A stretch of 64,000 nucleotides of DNA from DASTHG01 sp035491895 (GCA_035491895.1 DATJJY010000094.1:1-64000); one strand, 5' to 3'. Numbered from the stretch's first letter, positions 37,647 through 46,439 are shown. Numbers and translations are program-made. The notes: generated by a model not told the origin, from the letters alone.

Positions 37647-37675
37647 GGAATAATCCCGCCGGTGCCTGAGTCTCC
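37647..37675 (+). promoter_or_regulatory. ECF-type promoter for the sigma factor gene (auto-regulation)
   Basis: GGAATAA-16 nt-GTCTCC on the plus strand, ending about 30 nt before the sigma factor start. The spacer is nearly the same as in the divergent copy (CCCGCCG...GCCTG), so one sigma factor probably reads both. Confidence 0.7.
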
Positions 37676-37706
37676 TCTGAAGGCCGACCAGACATTGTGA
37701 GGGCCG

Positions 37707-38231
37707 GTGGACTCAAGCGCGCTGGCGCGATTCGAAGCCGTCGTGTTGCCGCACTTGGACGCCGCCTACACGCTGGCCCGCTATCTGACGAGGAATGCGC
37801 ACGATGCCGAAGACGTCGTGCAGGACGCCTGTCTGCGGGCGCTCAAGTATTTCGACGGGTTCCGCGGGGAAGCAGCAAGCGCGCGCGCCTGGCTGCTCAC
37901 CATCGTGCGCAACACCGCCCACACGTGGCGCGGGCGCCAGCGTGGCGACGCGCTCACCACGGAGTTCGACGAGACGCAGCACAGCGAGGCTGTGGTGGAT
38001 GACAGTCCCGAGGGACTGCTGCTGAAGCAGGACGCGAAGCACACCCTCGATCGTGCACTCGAACAGTTGGCGCCGGAATTCCGGGAGGTGATCGTGTTGC
38101 GCGAGCTCGAGGGATTGTCGTACAAGGAGATCAGCGAGGTGGCGGGCGTGCCGGTCGGCACGGTGATGTCGCGGCTGTCGCGGGCCCGCGCGCGTCTCCA
38201 GGAGGCGCTGCGTGAAGCGGAGGGGCGCTGA
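37707..38231 (+). CDS. ECF RNA polymerase sigma factor
   Basis: A 174-residue sigma factor with region 2 (ARYLTRNAHDAEDVVQDACLRALKYF) and region 4 (REVIVLRELEGLSYKEISEVAGVPVGTVMSRLSRARARL) only, as in the ECF class. GTG start with GAGGG 5 nt upstream. Its 3' end overlaps the gene for a zinc-finger anti-sigma factor. A mirror-image promoter pair upstream suggests it drives itself and the divergent cupredoxin gene. The stimulus is unknown; copper or redox state is suggested only by the cupredoxin. Confidence 0.9.
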   Translation: MDSSALARFEAVVLPHLDAAYTLARYLTRNAHDAEDVVQDACLRALKYFDGFRGEAASARAWLLTIVRNTAHTWRGRQRGDALTTEFDETQHSEAVVDDSPEGLLLKQDAKHTLDRALEQLAPEFREVIVLRELEGLSYKEISEVAGVPVGTVMSRLSRARARLQEALREAEGR

Positions 38232-39000
38232 GGTGATCCATCCCGGCGAAGCACAACTGGACCTGTACCTGGACGGCGAGCTGGCTGCGGTCGATGCGCG
38301 CGAGCTGGAAGCGCACCTCGCACAGTGCGCCGAATGCGCCCGATTCCGGGAAGAGCGGCTCGCGCTGCGCGCGGCGATCAAGGCGAACGTTCCGACGTTC
38401 GAGGCATCGGACACCCTGCGTCAGCGCGTGCGGGCGTCCCTCCGCACGGCGGCGTCGGGCCAAACGCAGCGTCGCTTCACCTTCGGCGGCTGGTGGCGTC
38501 CACTGGCAATGGCCGCGTCCCTGGCGATCGTCGCGATCGGCAGCTGGAACCTGGCCATCGAGCGTGCGGCCGGCTCGGCCCTCGCCGATGACCTGCTGGC
38601 AAGCCATATCCGCTCACTGATGCCCGGTCACCTCACGGATGTGCTTTCTTCGGACCAGCACACGGTGAAGCCCTGGTTCAACGGCAGGCTCGACTACTCC
38701 CCTCCGGTCCACGACTTCGCCGGGCGCGGCTACCCCCTGCTCGGAGGACGACTCGACTACGTGGATGAGCGGACGGTCGCGGTGCTCGCGTATGGCCGGC
38801 GACAGCACCTGATCAACGTGTACCTGTGGCCCGCCACGCGCAGTCCGAGCGTTGCGCCCAAGACGCGCGACCGCCAGGGCTATCACGAGCTCCACTGGAC
38901 CACGGCGGACTACACCTACTGGGTCGTCTCGGACCTTGGCTTGGCGGAGCTGCACGATTTCGTGCAGCTGGTCCAGCAGGCAGACACGCTCGCGCGATAG
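38212..39000 (+). CDS. Transmembrane anti-sigma factor with zinc-finger domain
   Basis: A 262-residue protein. The N-terminal anti-sigma domain has the zinc motif H-L-A-Q-C-A-E-C (about 36-43). One TM helix lies near 95-115 (LAMAASLAIVAIGSWNLAI), with a periplasmic part of about 145 residues. It would hold the preceding sigma factor until a signal is sensed outside. AGGAGG at 38200-38205 supports GTG 38212, which overlaps the sigma gene by 20 bp; GTG 38233 is an alternative start. It ends 1 bp before the convergent exporter gene. Confidence 0.85.
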   Translation: MKRRGAEVIHPGEAQLDLYLDGELAAVDARELEAHLAQCAECARFREERLALRAAIKANVPTFEASDTLRQRVRASLRTAASGQTQRRFTFGGWWRPLAMAASLAIVAIGSWNLAIERAAGSALADDLLASHIRSLMPGHLTDVLSSDQHTVKPWFNGRLDYSPPVHDFAGRGYPLLGGRLDYVDERTVAVLAYGRRQHLINVYLWPATRSPSVAPKTRDRQGYHELHWTTADYTYWVVSDLGLAELHDFVQLVQQADTLAR

Positions 39001-39001
39001 C

Positions 39002-40792
39002 TCAGGACGGAGCCTTCAGCTCGTGCAACTGCCGGTAGCGATTGCTCGACGCCACGAGCTCGCGGTGCGTGCCCATCGCCGCGACTCGGCCTTCCTCGAG
39101 CAATAGCACGAGGTCGGCGTCCTCGATGGACGCCAGGTCGTGCGTGATGCTGATGCACGTCTTGCCGGACATGAGGCGATCCAGCGCTTCCCGCACCTTG
39201 CCCTCGCTCTCCACGTCGAGCCCCGTCATCGGCTCGTCGAGAATGAGGATCGGCGCGTTGCGGACCAGCGCTCGCGCGATCGCGATGCGCTGGCGCTGCC
39301 CCCCCGACAAGGTGGCGCCCCGTTCGGCGATGACGGTGTCGTACCCGTCCTCCAGGTCTTGAATGAACTCGTCGGCGTTCGCGGCCCACGCCGCCGATTC
39401 GATCTCGAGGTCGGCCGCGTCGGGGCGGCCGTAGGCGATGTTCTCGCGGATCGTCGCGCCGAACAGGATCGCCTGCTGCAGTACCAGCCCGATGTTGCGC
39501 CGCAGCGACTTGATCTTGTAGTCCCCGATGTTTCGGCCGTCGATCCGGATCACACCGCTCTGCGGCTCGTACAACCGCAGGATCAGGGAGACGATGGTGG
39601 ACTTACCCGCCCCCGACGCGCCTACCAGCGCCAGGCGGCGGCCCGCCGGCACCGTGAACGAGACGTCGCGCAGCACCTCGCGGCCGTCGCCGTAATCGAA
39701 CGACACGCGATCGAACTCGATCGCGCCCCGCAGCTCCGCCGCCTCGACGGCGCCGGCGTGGTCCATGATCTCGGGCTCGATGTCGAGCACCTCCGAAACG
39801 CGCTCCGCGCTCGCCATGGCTTTCGAGAAGTCGGTCGAGAGTGAGGCGAGGTTCTTCAACGGCTTGTACAGGCTGTTCAGGTACGCCACGACCAGTACCA
39901 GCGCCCCCGGCAGCAGCGTGCCGCGCAGCACCTCGAGCGCGCCGAACAGGACGGCCGCGGCCGTGCCGACCGCGGTGATGAGCTCCGATGAGCGACCGGC
40001 GGCGGCTCCCATCCGGGCCACGCGGATGCTCTCGATCACCGTTTCGGCCGTCACCTTGTCGAATTTCCGCATCTCGTGGGTTTCGCGCGCGAACGCCTGG
40101 ACCAGCGGCACCGCCGAGAGCACTTCGCCCATACGAGCGGCGACCTGGCCCTCCTGCTTCTTCTGCGTCTTGACCGAGATCTTGGTCTTGCGGTACACGT
40201 GGAACAGGCTGTAGCCGAGGAACGGCATCGTCGCGAGGGAGATCACGCCGATCCGCCAATCGACGGTGAACAGGATCACGAGCATGCCCAGGACGGTCAA
40301 CACCTGCGACGTGAATTTCAACAGCGAGTCCGCGAACCAATCCTTCAGCGTATTGGTATCGCCCGCGATCTTGGTCAGGAGATCGCCCGAGCGCGCCTTG
40401 GTGTGAAACGACAGGGACAGGCTCTGCAGGTGGGCGAACAGCTCCCGGCGCAGCGCATACACCGTGGTGTACCCGACGGAGGAGGTAATGAAAGTCTGGA
40501 AATAGGCGCACACACCCGACACGAGTGAGATCAGCACGATGCTCACGCACGCAGCCACGATGAACGGCACCGTACTGTCGGTGATGAGCGGCTGCAGGAA
40601 TCGCAAGCTGTGGGGCAGCTCCTTGTGGAGCAGTCCGTGATCGATGATGAGTTTCAGCGGCCACGGCTTGGCGAGTTCGGTGAGAATGACGCCAATCGTG
40701 CACAACGCGGCGATCGCCAGGGGGCCTTTGGCCTCCCCCAGGTGGGTGACGAAGAACTGGCGGAACCGGGTGCGTCTGGCAGTGGCGGGCAT
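39002..40792 (-). CDS. MsbA-like ABC exporter (membrane + ATPase half-transporter)
   Basis: A 596-residue half-transporter from ATG 40792. Six TM helices fill about 20-310. The nucleotide-binding domain has Walker A GASGAGKST, Q-loop LVLQQAILF, signature LSGGQRQRIA, Walker B ILILDEPMTGLD and switch His SITHD. It works as a dimer to export lipids, peptides or drugs. The ATG was preferred to an in-frame TTG two codons upstream. The gene stands alone, so the substrate is unknown. Confidence 0.9.
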   Translation of the reverse strand: MPATARRTRFRQFFVTHLGEAKGPLAIAALCTIGVILTELAKPWPLKLIIDHGLLHKELPHSLRFLQPLITDSTVPFIVAACVSIVLISLVSGVCAYFQTFITSSVGYTTVYALRRELFAHLQSLSLSFHTKARSGDLLTKIAGDTNTLKDWFADSLLKFTSQVLTVLGMLVILFTVDWRIGVISLATMPFLGYSLFHVYRKTKISVKTQKKQEGQVAARMGEVLSAVPLVQAFARETHEMRKFDKVTAETVIESIRVARMGAAAGRSSELITAVGTAAAVLFGALEVLRGTLLPGALVLVVAYLNSLYKPLKNLASLSTDFSKAMASAERVSEVLDIEPEIMDHAGAVEAAELRGAIEFDRVSFDYGDGREVLRDVSFTVPAGRRLALVGASGAGKSTIVSLILRLYEPQSGVIRIDGRNIGDYKIKSLRRNIGLVLQQAILFGATIRENIAYGRPDAADLEIESAAWAANADEFIQDLEDGYDTVIAERGATLSGGQRQRIAIARALVRNAPILILDEPMTGLDVESEGKVREALDRLMSGKTCISITHDLASIEDADLVLLLEEGRVAAMGTHRELVASSNRYRQLHELKAPS

Positions 40793-40973
40793 GCGCAACG
40801 ATGGGCCGACTTCGGGTACTGGCGCAAGCGGGCGGACGCTCGGGCGGTCGGATGGGTGCGACGGAATAGCACCCGATGCGACAAGATGGTTAGGGTCGCA
40901 CGGGGCGGGAGCCGTCGACTACCTGTTCTCCGTAGTCGGGGGGAGCAACCCGCCAGCGTGACTCCCAGGAACG

Positions 40974-41066
40974 TCACGATGTCCCGCGTCCGACGCCGAA
41001 GAGCAGCGCCCGAATCGCTCCGGCGCCGGCGAGCACGGTCACCAAACCGATCGCGGCGCCGGACAT
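40974..41066 (-). CDS. Possible 30-residue membrane peptide
   Basis: A short ORF (MSGAAIGLVTVLAGAG..., one hydrophobic helix) has AAAGGAGAC about 6 nt before its ATG and begins 20 bp after the DUF2182 gene. It may be a real small protein of the same operon, but chance cannot be excluded. The adjoining 180 bp before the exporter gene hold a folded stretch (GGCGGG...CGACTAC/GTAGTCG...CCCGCC, 40902-40954) and no gene. Confidence 0.35.
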   Translation of the reverse strand: MSGAAIGLVTVLAGAGAIRALLFGVGRGTS

Positions 41067-41086
41067 GCGGCGTCTCCTTTAGACTG

Positions 41087-41620
41087 TCAAGGGGAGACCA
41101 TGATCGGCGCGTTCGCAATCAAGACCGCTCCGACCACGAGGATCAGGACGCCAGCCGCCCGAGCCACGAGGCGCGGGCGTGGGGCGAACCGCTCGAGCGC
41201 GATGAGTGCCGCGACCAGCATGACCGCGCCGCGGCGCATCATCCCGGTCACGATCAGAAAGGTCATCAACCCGGCGCAGCAGAGGCAGCACTGTACGCCG
41301 AGCCGCACGCCCTCCAGGAGCGCATCGCGCCATGTCGCCCGCGCTTGCCGGACGAGCTCACGGCAGCAGACGAGGCGCCGCGCCTTCCACGGCGTCCACT
41401 GCGTAATGACCGCGATGAGCAGCGCCAAGGCGGCAACGAGCGGCGCCGGCCACCACCGGTCGGCGATCACCAGGACGGTGCCCAAGGCGTACGCCGCTAC
41501 CCCGGCAGAGGCCCACACGGTGAAGTAGCCGAGGGCGACGAGCGTTCCTTGCACTGCGCCGCGACGATCGCGGACCAGGAGCGGCGCGAGCGATGGCAGC
41601 ATCATCGCCACCATCATCAC
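41087..41620 (-). CDS. DUF2182-like integral membrane protein
   Basis: A 177-residue membrane protein from GTG 41620, with five or so TM helices and the family hallmark MMMVAMMLPSLAPLL at its start, then CCLCC-G near residue 112. DUF2182 proteins are predicted metal-binding membrane proteins of unknown role, often beside DUF899/SRPBCC genes as here. The frame upstream of the GTG encodes the rest of TM1 (SFASWLGAAPGYLAAWTV) but has no ATG/GTG/TTG. A CTG at 41674, 1 bp after the upstream stop (TGAGCTG), is a likely true start. It is co-transcribed with the DUF899 gene. Confidence 0.75.
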   Translation of the reverse strand: MMMVAMMLPSLAPLLVRDRRGAVQGTLVALGYFTVWASAGVAAYALGTVLVIADRWWPAPLVAALALLIAVITQWTPWKARRLVCCRELVRQARATWRDALLEGVRLGVQCCLCCAGLMTFLIVTGMMRRGAVMLVAALIALERFAPRPRLVARAAGVLILVVGAVLIANAPIMVSP

Positions 41621-41675
41621 GGTCCAGGCGGCGAGATATCCCGGCGCGGCGCCGAGCCAGGAGGCGAACGACAGC

Positions 41676-42371
41676 TCAGCGGTCGTAGCGATCGTGGTGG
41701 CGCACCCAGCTCTGCGTGGCCTCGGGATCCTCGTCGCGCCCTTTGGGCACGAGATCGAGGATCTGGTACGTCCCGTTGATCATATCGATGCCGCGCGCGT
41801 ACGTGGAATAGGTCCGGAACACCGTGCCGCTCGAGTCCTTCGTGAAGACGCTCAGGCCTTCGCGGTCGCCCATGCCGGGAACCACGGTCCCGAAGTTGTA
41901 GACCGGCAGCCCGCTGTCGGCCGGTGTGAAGGAAACGCGATAGTCGTAGTTGAACGAAGTGTTGCCCGAAGAAAGCCACTTGAACTTCCACCCCATGCGC
42001 TGCTGAAACGCCGCGATCTTGGCGCGGGGCGCGCGGGAGATGACGACGAACGACACGTCGCGCTGGCCGAGGTGCGCCATCATGCCGTCGTAGTGATCCG
42101 CCCAGAAGGAGCAGTGCGGGCAGCCGGCTTCGTCCGCGGGATTGAACATGAAGTGGTAGACAACGAGCTGGCTCTTCCCGGCGAAGAGATCGCTCAACGA
42201 TTCCGGGCCGTTCGGGCCTTCGAAGACATAGGATTTCCCGACCTTCTCCCAGGGGAGCGCGCGGCGCTCTCGGCTCAGCGCGTCGCGCGCCCTGGTGAAT
42301 TCCTTCTCCTTCTTGAGCAGTGCCGCGCGGGCGGCTTGCCACTGGTCGGGGGACACGATGGGATGCGACAT
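41676..42371 (-). CDS. DUF899-family thioredoxin-like protein
   Basis: A 231-residue protein. The thioredoxin-like core shows AGCPHCSFWADHYDG near residue 83-97, and the family features PWEKVGKSYVFEGPNG and FNYDYRVSF are recognisable. Function is unknown. It is the first gene of the minus-strand half of a divergent locus (ArsR/SRPBCC on the plus strand), and its start is 73 bp from the ArsR start, so the palindrome between them may control both. Confidence 0.85.
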   Translation of the reverse strand: MSHPIVSPDQWQAARAALLKKEKEFTRARDALSRERRALPWEKVGKSYVFEGPNGPESLSDLFAGKSQLVVYHFMFNPADEAGCPHCSFWADHYDGMMAHLGQRDVSFVVISRAPRAKIAAFQQRMGWKFKWLSSGNTSFNYDYRVSFTPADSGLPVYNFGTVVPGMGDREGLSVFTKDSSGTVFRTYSTYARGIDMINGTYQILDLVPKGRDEDPEATQSWVRHHDRYDR

Positions 42372-42420
42372 ACGGTTTCTCCGTGAATGCGGGGTGGCGC
42401 TGGAGTGGTCGGGCTGCTAA

Positions 42421-42445
42421 TATTCTACCATTCGGTTGAATGATA
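42421..42445. promoter_or_regulatory. Operator-like dyad at the ArsR start
   Basis: A dyad (TTCTACC-4 nt-GGTTGAA, 6 of 7 positions matched) lies at the ArsR start and between the divergent promoters. It resembles the TTCAACC/GGTTGAA operators of ArsR-SRPBCC loci. Confidence 0.6.
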
Positions 42446-42789
42446 TGGCAACCGCCACCCGACGCAATCGGTCGCTCGACCGGGTCTATGGCGCGATCGC
42501 GGATCCCACGCGGCGCGCGATGCTGGCCGTCCTGGCCGGCGGCGACGTCACCGTCGGCACCCTCGCCGGCCGTTTCCCCATCACCTTCAATGGTGCCTCC
42601 AAACACGTGAAGGTGCTGGAACGGGCCGGCCTCGTGACCCGTCGCGTCCGGGGCCGCGAGCACTGGCTGCGGCTCGAGCCCCGCCCGCTGCTCGACGCCG
42701 CCCGCTGGATCGAGCACTACCGCGCGTTCTGGGACACGCGACTGGCCGCGCTCGAGACGTTGCTGGTGCGGCACCATAACCGCGCTTGA
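42445..42789 (+). CDS. ArsR-family winged-helix repressor
   Basis: A 114-residue regulator with the wHTH core (AIADPTRRAMLAVLAGGDVTV, FNGASKHVKVLERAGLVTRR). No CVC-type metal site is seen, so it is of the subfamily paired with SRPBCC proteins rather than a metal sensor. It starts at ATG 42445, inside the end of the dyad. Its stop codon lies in the first hairpin of the multi-hairpin element. It precedes an SRPBCC gene on the same strand and is divergent from DUF899/DUF2182. Confidence 0.88.
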   Translation: MATATRRNRSLDRVYGAIADPTRRAMLAVLAGGDVTVGTLAGRFPITFNGASKHVKVLERAGLVTRRVRGREHWLRLEPRPLLDAARWIEHYRAFWDTRLAALETLLVRHHNRA

Positions 42790-42900
42790 AAGCGCGGCTC
42801 GGCGCTTCGCGGGGGCCCTGAAGGGCAGGAGCCGCGTGAATAGTGATTGACGTCTTTCAAGACGTGTCGCGTCCGCGCCGAGCCCCGGCTTTAGCCGGGG
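42781..42900. repeat. Modular multi-hairpin element, copy A
   Basis: Four perfect small hairpins: CGCGCTT-GA-AAGCGCG (42781-42796), GCCCT-GA-AGGGC (42815-42826), ACGTCTT-TC-AAGACGT (42850-42865) and CCCCGGCT-TT-AGCCGGGG (42883-42900). The two middle ones lie inside an outer stem CGGCTCGGCGC/GCGCCGAGCC. Related elements at 43674-43747 and 47931-48022 keep the outer stem. Confidence 0.85.
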
Positions 42901-42927
42901 AATCAACGCGCCGCATCTGGGGGGTTG

Positions 42928-43356
42928 ATGACCGTTGATCCTGTTCCCGGTTCCCTCGTGGTGCGGCGCACCATCCCCGTGCCACGCGAGGAAGTCTTCG
43001 CCGCCTGGCTCGATCCGGAGACCCTCCCAACCTGGATGTGTCCCGGCGGGGGCCGGACCACGGCGGAGCTCGACCCCAAGGTCGGCGGGTCGTTCCGGAT
43101 CGTGATGCATCATGGGAGCGAAGCGACCGAACACACCGGCACGTACCTCGTGATCGAGCCGCCCAGCCGGTTGTCGTTCACGTGGATCTCCAGCTACACC
43201 GATATGCTGCCGAGCGTGGTGACCGTCGAGTTCCACACGCGGGGCGACGGCACCGAAGTCGTCCTGACGCACGAGCGGCTCCCGGCTCGGCACGTGGACG
43301 CACACAAGAAGGGATGGGGAGAGATTCTCGCCACGCTCGAGATAGCCCTGCGGTGA
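42928..43356 (+). CDS. SRPBCC/AHSA1-type protein
   Basis: A 142-residue protein with the START-like (AHSA1) fold: RRTIPVPREEVFAAWLDPETLPTWMCPGG at the start and a C-terminal helix GWGEILATLEIAL. These bind hydrophobic ligands in a deep pocket and are commonly paired with an ArsR regulator, as here. The ATG at 42928 (after GGGG) is preferred to an in-frame TTG just before it. Confidence 0.85.
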   Translation: MTVDPVPGSLVVRRTIPVPREEVFAAWLDPETLPTWMCPGGGRTTAELDPKVGGSFRIVMHHGSEATEHTGTYLVIEPPSRLSFTWISSYTDMLPSVVTVEFHTRGDGTEVVLTHERLPARHVDAHKKGWGEILATLEIALR

Positions 43357-43389
43357 GCTGATAGCGGACGGCTGACAGCTGAAAGCGAC

Positions 43390-43635
43390 CTACCGGTAGA
43401 TCCACCACGCGATCGGCGCCGGGAGAAATGCCACGAGGTCGATGATCCCGCTCCACGGCCCGTGCTCCGAGCGGCGAAAGTCTCCGTCCCCCAGCTCGTG
43501 CGCGAATCCCACCGAGAAGACCGCCACGAGAATCGCCGCGGGCGGCGTTCCCAGGAACGCCAGGACCGCGGTCAGGCCGATTCCGACGAGGAAGTGCTCG
43601 ACGAGGCCGACCGGCGTTATCCAGCTGGGGATCAT
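43390..43635 (-). CDS. Small membrane protein of unknown function
   Basis: An 81-residue protein, mostly three hydrophobic helices (HFLVGIGLTAVLAFLGTPPAAILVAVFSVGF and DLVAFLPAPIAWWIY) with a charged loop HELGDGDFRRSEH. I do not recognise a family. The start at ATG 43635 is plausible. It is convergent with the SRPBCC gene; the short gap contains a degenerate word repeat (AGCTGATAGC...GCTGACAGCTGAAAGC). Confidence 0.5.
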   Translation of the reverse strand: MIPSWITPVGLVEHFLVGIGLTAVLAFLGTPPAAILVAVFSVGFAHELGDGDFRRSEHGPWSGIIDLVAFLPAPIAWWIYR

Positions 43636-43673
43636 GAAGTAGAAGATATGGTTCGTTGGTCGTCTCTTCCCGT

Positions 43674-43747
43674 GGCCTGAAGGCCCGGCTCGGCGAAGTG
43701 TGGCGTCCTTAAGGACGCGCGTAGTGCCCGAGCCGGCGCTTCAGCGC
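43674..43747. repeat. Modular multi-hairpin element, copy B
   Basis: Hairpins GGCCT-GA-AGGCC (43674-43685), GCGTCCTT/AAGGACGC (43703-43718) and GCGCT-TC-AGCGC (43736-43747). The middle one sits in the outer stem CGGCTCGG/CCGAGCCG. Same design as copies A and C. Confidence 0.85.
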
Positions 43748-43761
43748 ACGGAGAGCACGGA

Positions 43762-44229
43762 CTACGATTGCTTCCGTGTCGCCGTAAACCGCCGGGCCGG
43801 ACCCTGGGACGAATGGTCGACCGCCACCCATTGCTCCGTGCCGACGAGCGAGTCCCCGTGCAGGGCGACGGTGTAATTCATCATCGCCTGGGTATGCGTC
43901 TCGCTTTCCATCACCCGCGTGACGATCTCGCTCGGCTTGAGCGCTTCGATATGCACGCCGGCGCTCGTGAGTGTTCCGGCCAACAGGCGCGGGGGCCCGT
44001 CCGGGGCGCCCGTGGCGCCGAGGGTCTGCCAGGTGCCGTGAATCGAGTCGCCGGTCACCTGCAGCTCGATGCGTGCATGCCCCTTGCCGGCGGACGACTC
44101 GACCCCGTTCATGATCCTGACCTGGGTGTCGAACTCGGTGAACCAGGTGCCTGCGATGGCGGCCTGGGCCGGAAGCGACAACGGTACGGCACACACCAGG
44201 CACGCGAGAACGACGAATCGGCGCATCAT
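43762..44229 (-). CDS. Small secreted protein of unknown function
   Basis: A 155-residue protein from ATG 44229. The signal peptide (MMRRFVVLACLVCAVPLSLPAQ) is followed by an all-beta domain opening IAGTWFTEFDTQV, similar to small lipocalin-like or beta-sandwich proteins that begin GTW. No family is recognised. It is divergent from the S9 peptidase gene by 100 bp. Confidence 0.6.
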   Translation of the reverse strand: MMRRFVVLACLVCAVPLSLPAQAAIAGTWFTEFDTQVRIMNGVESSAGKGHARIELQVTGDSIHGTWQTLGATGAPDGPPRLLAGTLTSAGVHIEALKPSEIVTRVMESETHTQAMMNYTVALHGDSLVGTEQWVAVDHSSQGPARRFTATRKQS

Positions 44230-44329
44230 GCGCTCCGCGGGAAGGGATGACGAACAGATGCGCGGGCCCCCGATTCGGTCGCGCGGCCCGGGAGCAGGAC
44301 ATACTTTCTGCGCCAACCCCGGAGGCTCC

Positions 44330-46435
44330 ATGCGCGTCCGCGCTGCCGTTCTGCTCGCCGTCCTCGTCCCTCACACGTCGCGACTCGCCGCGCAGCGCGC
44401 GATCGCCGACACCGATCTCTACGCGTTCCACTGGGTGGCGGGGCCGCAGATTTCGCCGGACGGCAGGCAGGTGGCATACGTCCTCGTGACCGTGAACTCC
44501 AAGCATGACGGCTACGAGACGCGGATCTGGGCCGTGGCCACCGACGGCAACAGCGCCCCGCGCCGCCTCACCGCCGGCCCGCACGACGCCGCGCCCCGCT
44601 GGTCCCCCGACGCGAAAACGCTGGCCTTTCTCCGTCCCGTCGGAGACGACGGGTCCCAGCTCTTCCTCTTGACCCTCGACGGCGGCGAGGCGGTGCAGCT
44701 GACCGACGTCCCCAGTGGCGCGTCGCCGGCGGTGTGGTCGCCCGATGGGCGCACCATCGCGTTCGTGAACGGCGCCACTTCCGAAGCGATCGCTCAGAAG
44801 GCGAAGGGCGGAGAGCCGCCGAAGAAGAGCGACGTGCGCGTGATCACGCGAGCCGAATTCCGCAGCGACGACGAGGGGTACGCCGACCCCGCGGAGCACG
44901 GCCACCTGTGGACGGTACCGGCCATCGCGAGTGACAGGCCCCAGGCTGCCCACCAGGTTACTTCGGGCGCGTTCGACGAAGCGATCCGCCAATGGAGCCC
45001 CGATGGACGCCGCATCTACTTCGTCTCGCAGCGTGTGGTGGAAGACTATTACGGGCGCCCCGACCAGGACCTCTTCTCGGTTGCCGCGACGGGGGGCGGG
45101 GGCGGGCCGATCGATACCGTCGTGAACATCGACGGGCCGGTGAACGCGCCCGTCCTGTCCCCCGACGCGCGCGCCGTCGCATTCCAGGGATTCGTGAACC
45201 CGCAAGAACCCCGCTCATACCAGGAGCAAGACCTGTACATCTGGCGCGGCGGCCGGCTCACGAACCTGACGGCCGACTACGATTTCGATATCGGCTCCGG
45301 CGTCCTGGGTGACGAGGCGCCGCCGCGGGGAGGCGGAGGCGGGCCCATCGTGTGGTCCCCGGATGGCAAGTTCGTGATCGCGGCAACGACGGAGCACGGC
45401 CGCTCGAACCTCATCCGGTTCGACGCCGCGAGCGGCGCCCGCACGGCGCTCACCACGGGCGATCACGCCATTCTCGCCTGGTCGGCGACGCCCGACGCTC
45501 GCACCCTGGCGCTCACCGTGAGTGATCCCACGCACCTCACCGACCTCTACGCGCTCGACGCGACGACGAAGAAGTTGACCCAGCTGACCCACGCCAACGA
45601 CTCGCTCTTTGCGGGGCTCACCTTGTCCGCCCCGGAGGACTTCTGGTATCCGAGCTTCGACGGCCGCAAAGTCGAGACGTGGATTCTGAAACCGCCCGGC
45701 TTCGACCCGTCGAAACGCTATCCCCTGATCCTCAACATCCACGGCGGCCCACACACGGCGTACGGGTACATCTTCTTTCACGAGATGCAGTGGATGGCGG
45801 CGAAGGGGTACGTGGTGCTCTATCCGAATCCCCGGGGGAGCACGACGTACGGGCAGGACTTCGGCAACGTCATCCAGTACAACTATCCGGGAGACGACTA
45901 CAAGGATCTGCTGGTGGCGGTCGACTCGGTGATCCGCCGCGGCTACATCGACACCACGAGGCTCGGCGTGACCGGAGGCTCGGGGGGCGGGTTATTGACC
46001 GATTGGGCCGTCACCCACACCCATCGCTTCGCGGCGGCGGTTTCGCAGCGCGATGTCGCCGATTGGCTCGGCTTCTGGTACACGGCGGACTTCACCCTCT
46101 TCCAGCCGACCTGGTTCCGGTCGGTGCCGTTCCACGATCCGCAGGAATTCCTGCGCCGCTCGCCGGTCCAATACGTCGACTCGGTGACGACCCCGATCAT
46201 GTTCGTGCTGGGAGACGAGGACCTGCGGGCGCCGGCGACGCAAGGCGGCGAGGCGATGTTCCGCGCGCTCAAGTACCTCCACAAGACGGCGGTGATGGTG
46301 CGGTTCCCCGGGGAATCCCACGAGCTGTCCCGTTCGGGGAAGCCGAACCACCGCGTCGAGCGGCTCGACCACATCCTGAACTGGTTTGACAAGTACCTGC
46401 TGGGCAAGGACATCGCGCTCTACGACCAGCAGTAA
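44330..46435 (+). CDS. Secreted S9-family (prolyl oligopeptidase) peptidase
   Basis: A 701-residue protein with GGAGG before the ATG and a signal peptide ending LAAQR. A beta-propeller of WD/TolB-like blades (ISPDGRQVAYV, WSPDGRTIAFV) fills about 30-420. The C-terminal alpha/beta hydrolase has the nucleophile Ser551 (GVTGGSGGGL), Asp631 (LGDEDLRAP) and His664 (GESHELS). It cleaves short peptides outside the cytoplasm, probably as a dipeptidyl or acylaminoacyl peptidase. It ends 4 bp before a convergent amidohydrolase gene; the two could serve peptide use together. Confidence 0.92.
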   Translation: MRVRAAVLLAVLVPHTSRLAAQRAIADTDLYAFHWVAGPQISPDGRQVAYVLVTVNSKHDGYETRIWAVATDGNSAPRRLTAGPHDAAPRWSPDAKTLAFLRPVGDDGSQLFLLTLDGGEAVQLTDVPSGASPAVWSPDGRTIAFVNGATSEAIAQKAKGGEPPKKSDVRVITRAEFRSDDEGYADPAEHGHLWTVPAIASDRPQAAHQVTSGAFDEAIRQWSPDGRRIYFVSQRVVEDYYGRPDQDLFSVAATGGGGGPIDTVVNIDGPVNAPVLSPDARAVAFQGFVNPQEPRSYQEQDLYIWRGGRLTNLTADYDFDIGSGVLGDEAPPRGGGGGPIVWSPDGKFVIAATTEHGRSNLIRFDAASGARTALTTGDHAILAWSATPDARTLALTVSDPTHLTDLYALDATTKKLTQLTHANDSLFAGLTLSAPEDFWYPSFDGRKVETWILKPPGFDPSKRYPLILNIHGGPHTAYGYIFFHEMQWMAAKGYVVLYPNPRGSTTYGQDFGNVIQYNYPGDDYKDLLVAVDSVIRRGYIDTTRLGVTGGSGGGLLTDWAVTHTHRFAAAVSQRDVADWLGFWYTADFTLFQPTWFRSVPFHDPQEFLRRSPVQYVDSVTTPIMFVLGDEDLRAPATQGGEAMFRALKYLHKTAVMVRFPGESHELSRSGKPNHRVERLDHILNWFDKYLLGKDIALYDQQ

Positions 46436-46439
46436 CGGG

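Noticed and set aside
42781..42900. CRISPR array or tRNA-like gene
   Set aside because: The hairpins are not equally spaced repeats with unique spacers, and no tRNA T-loop or anticodon arm can be drawn. It is a multi-hairpin element.
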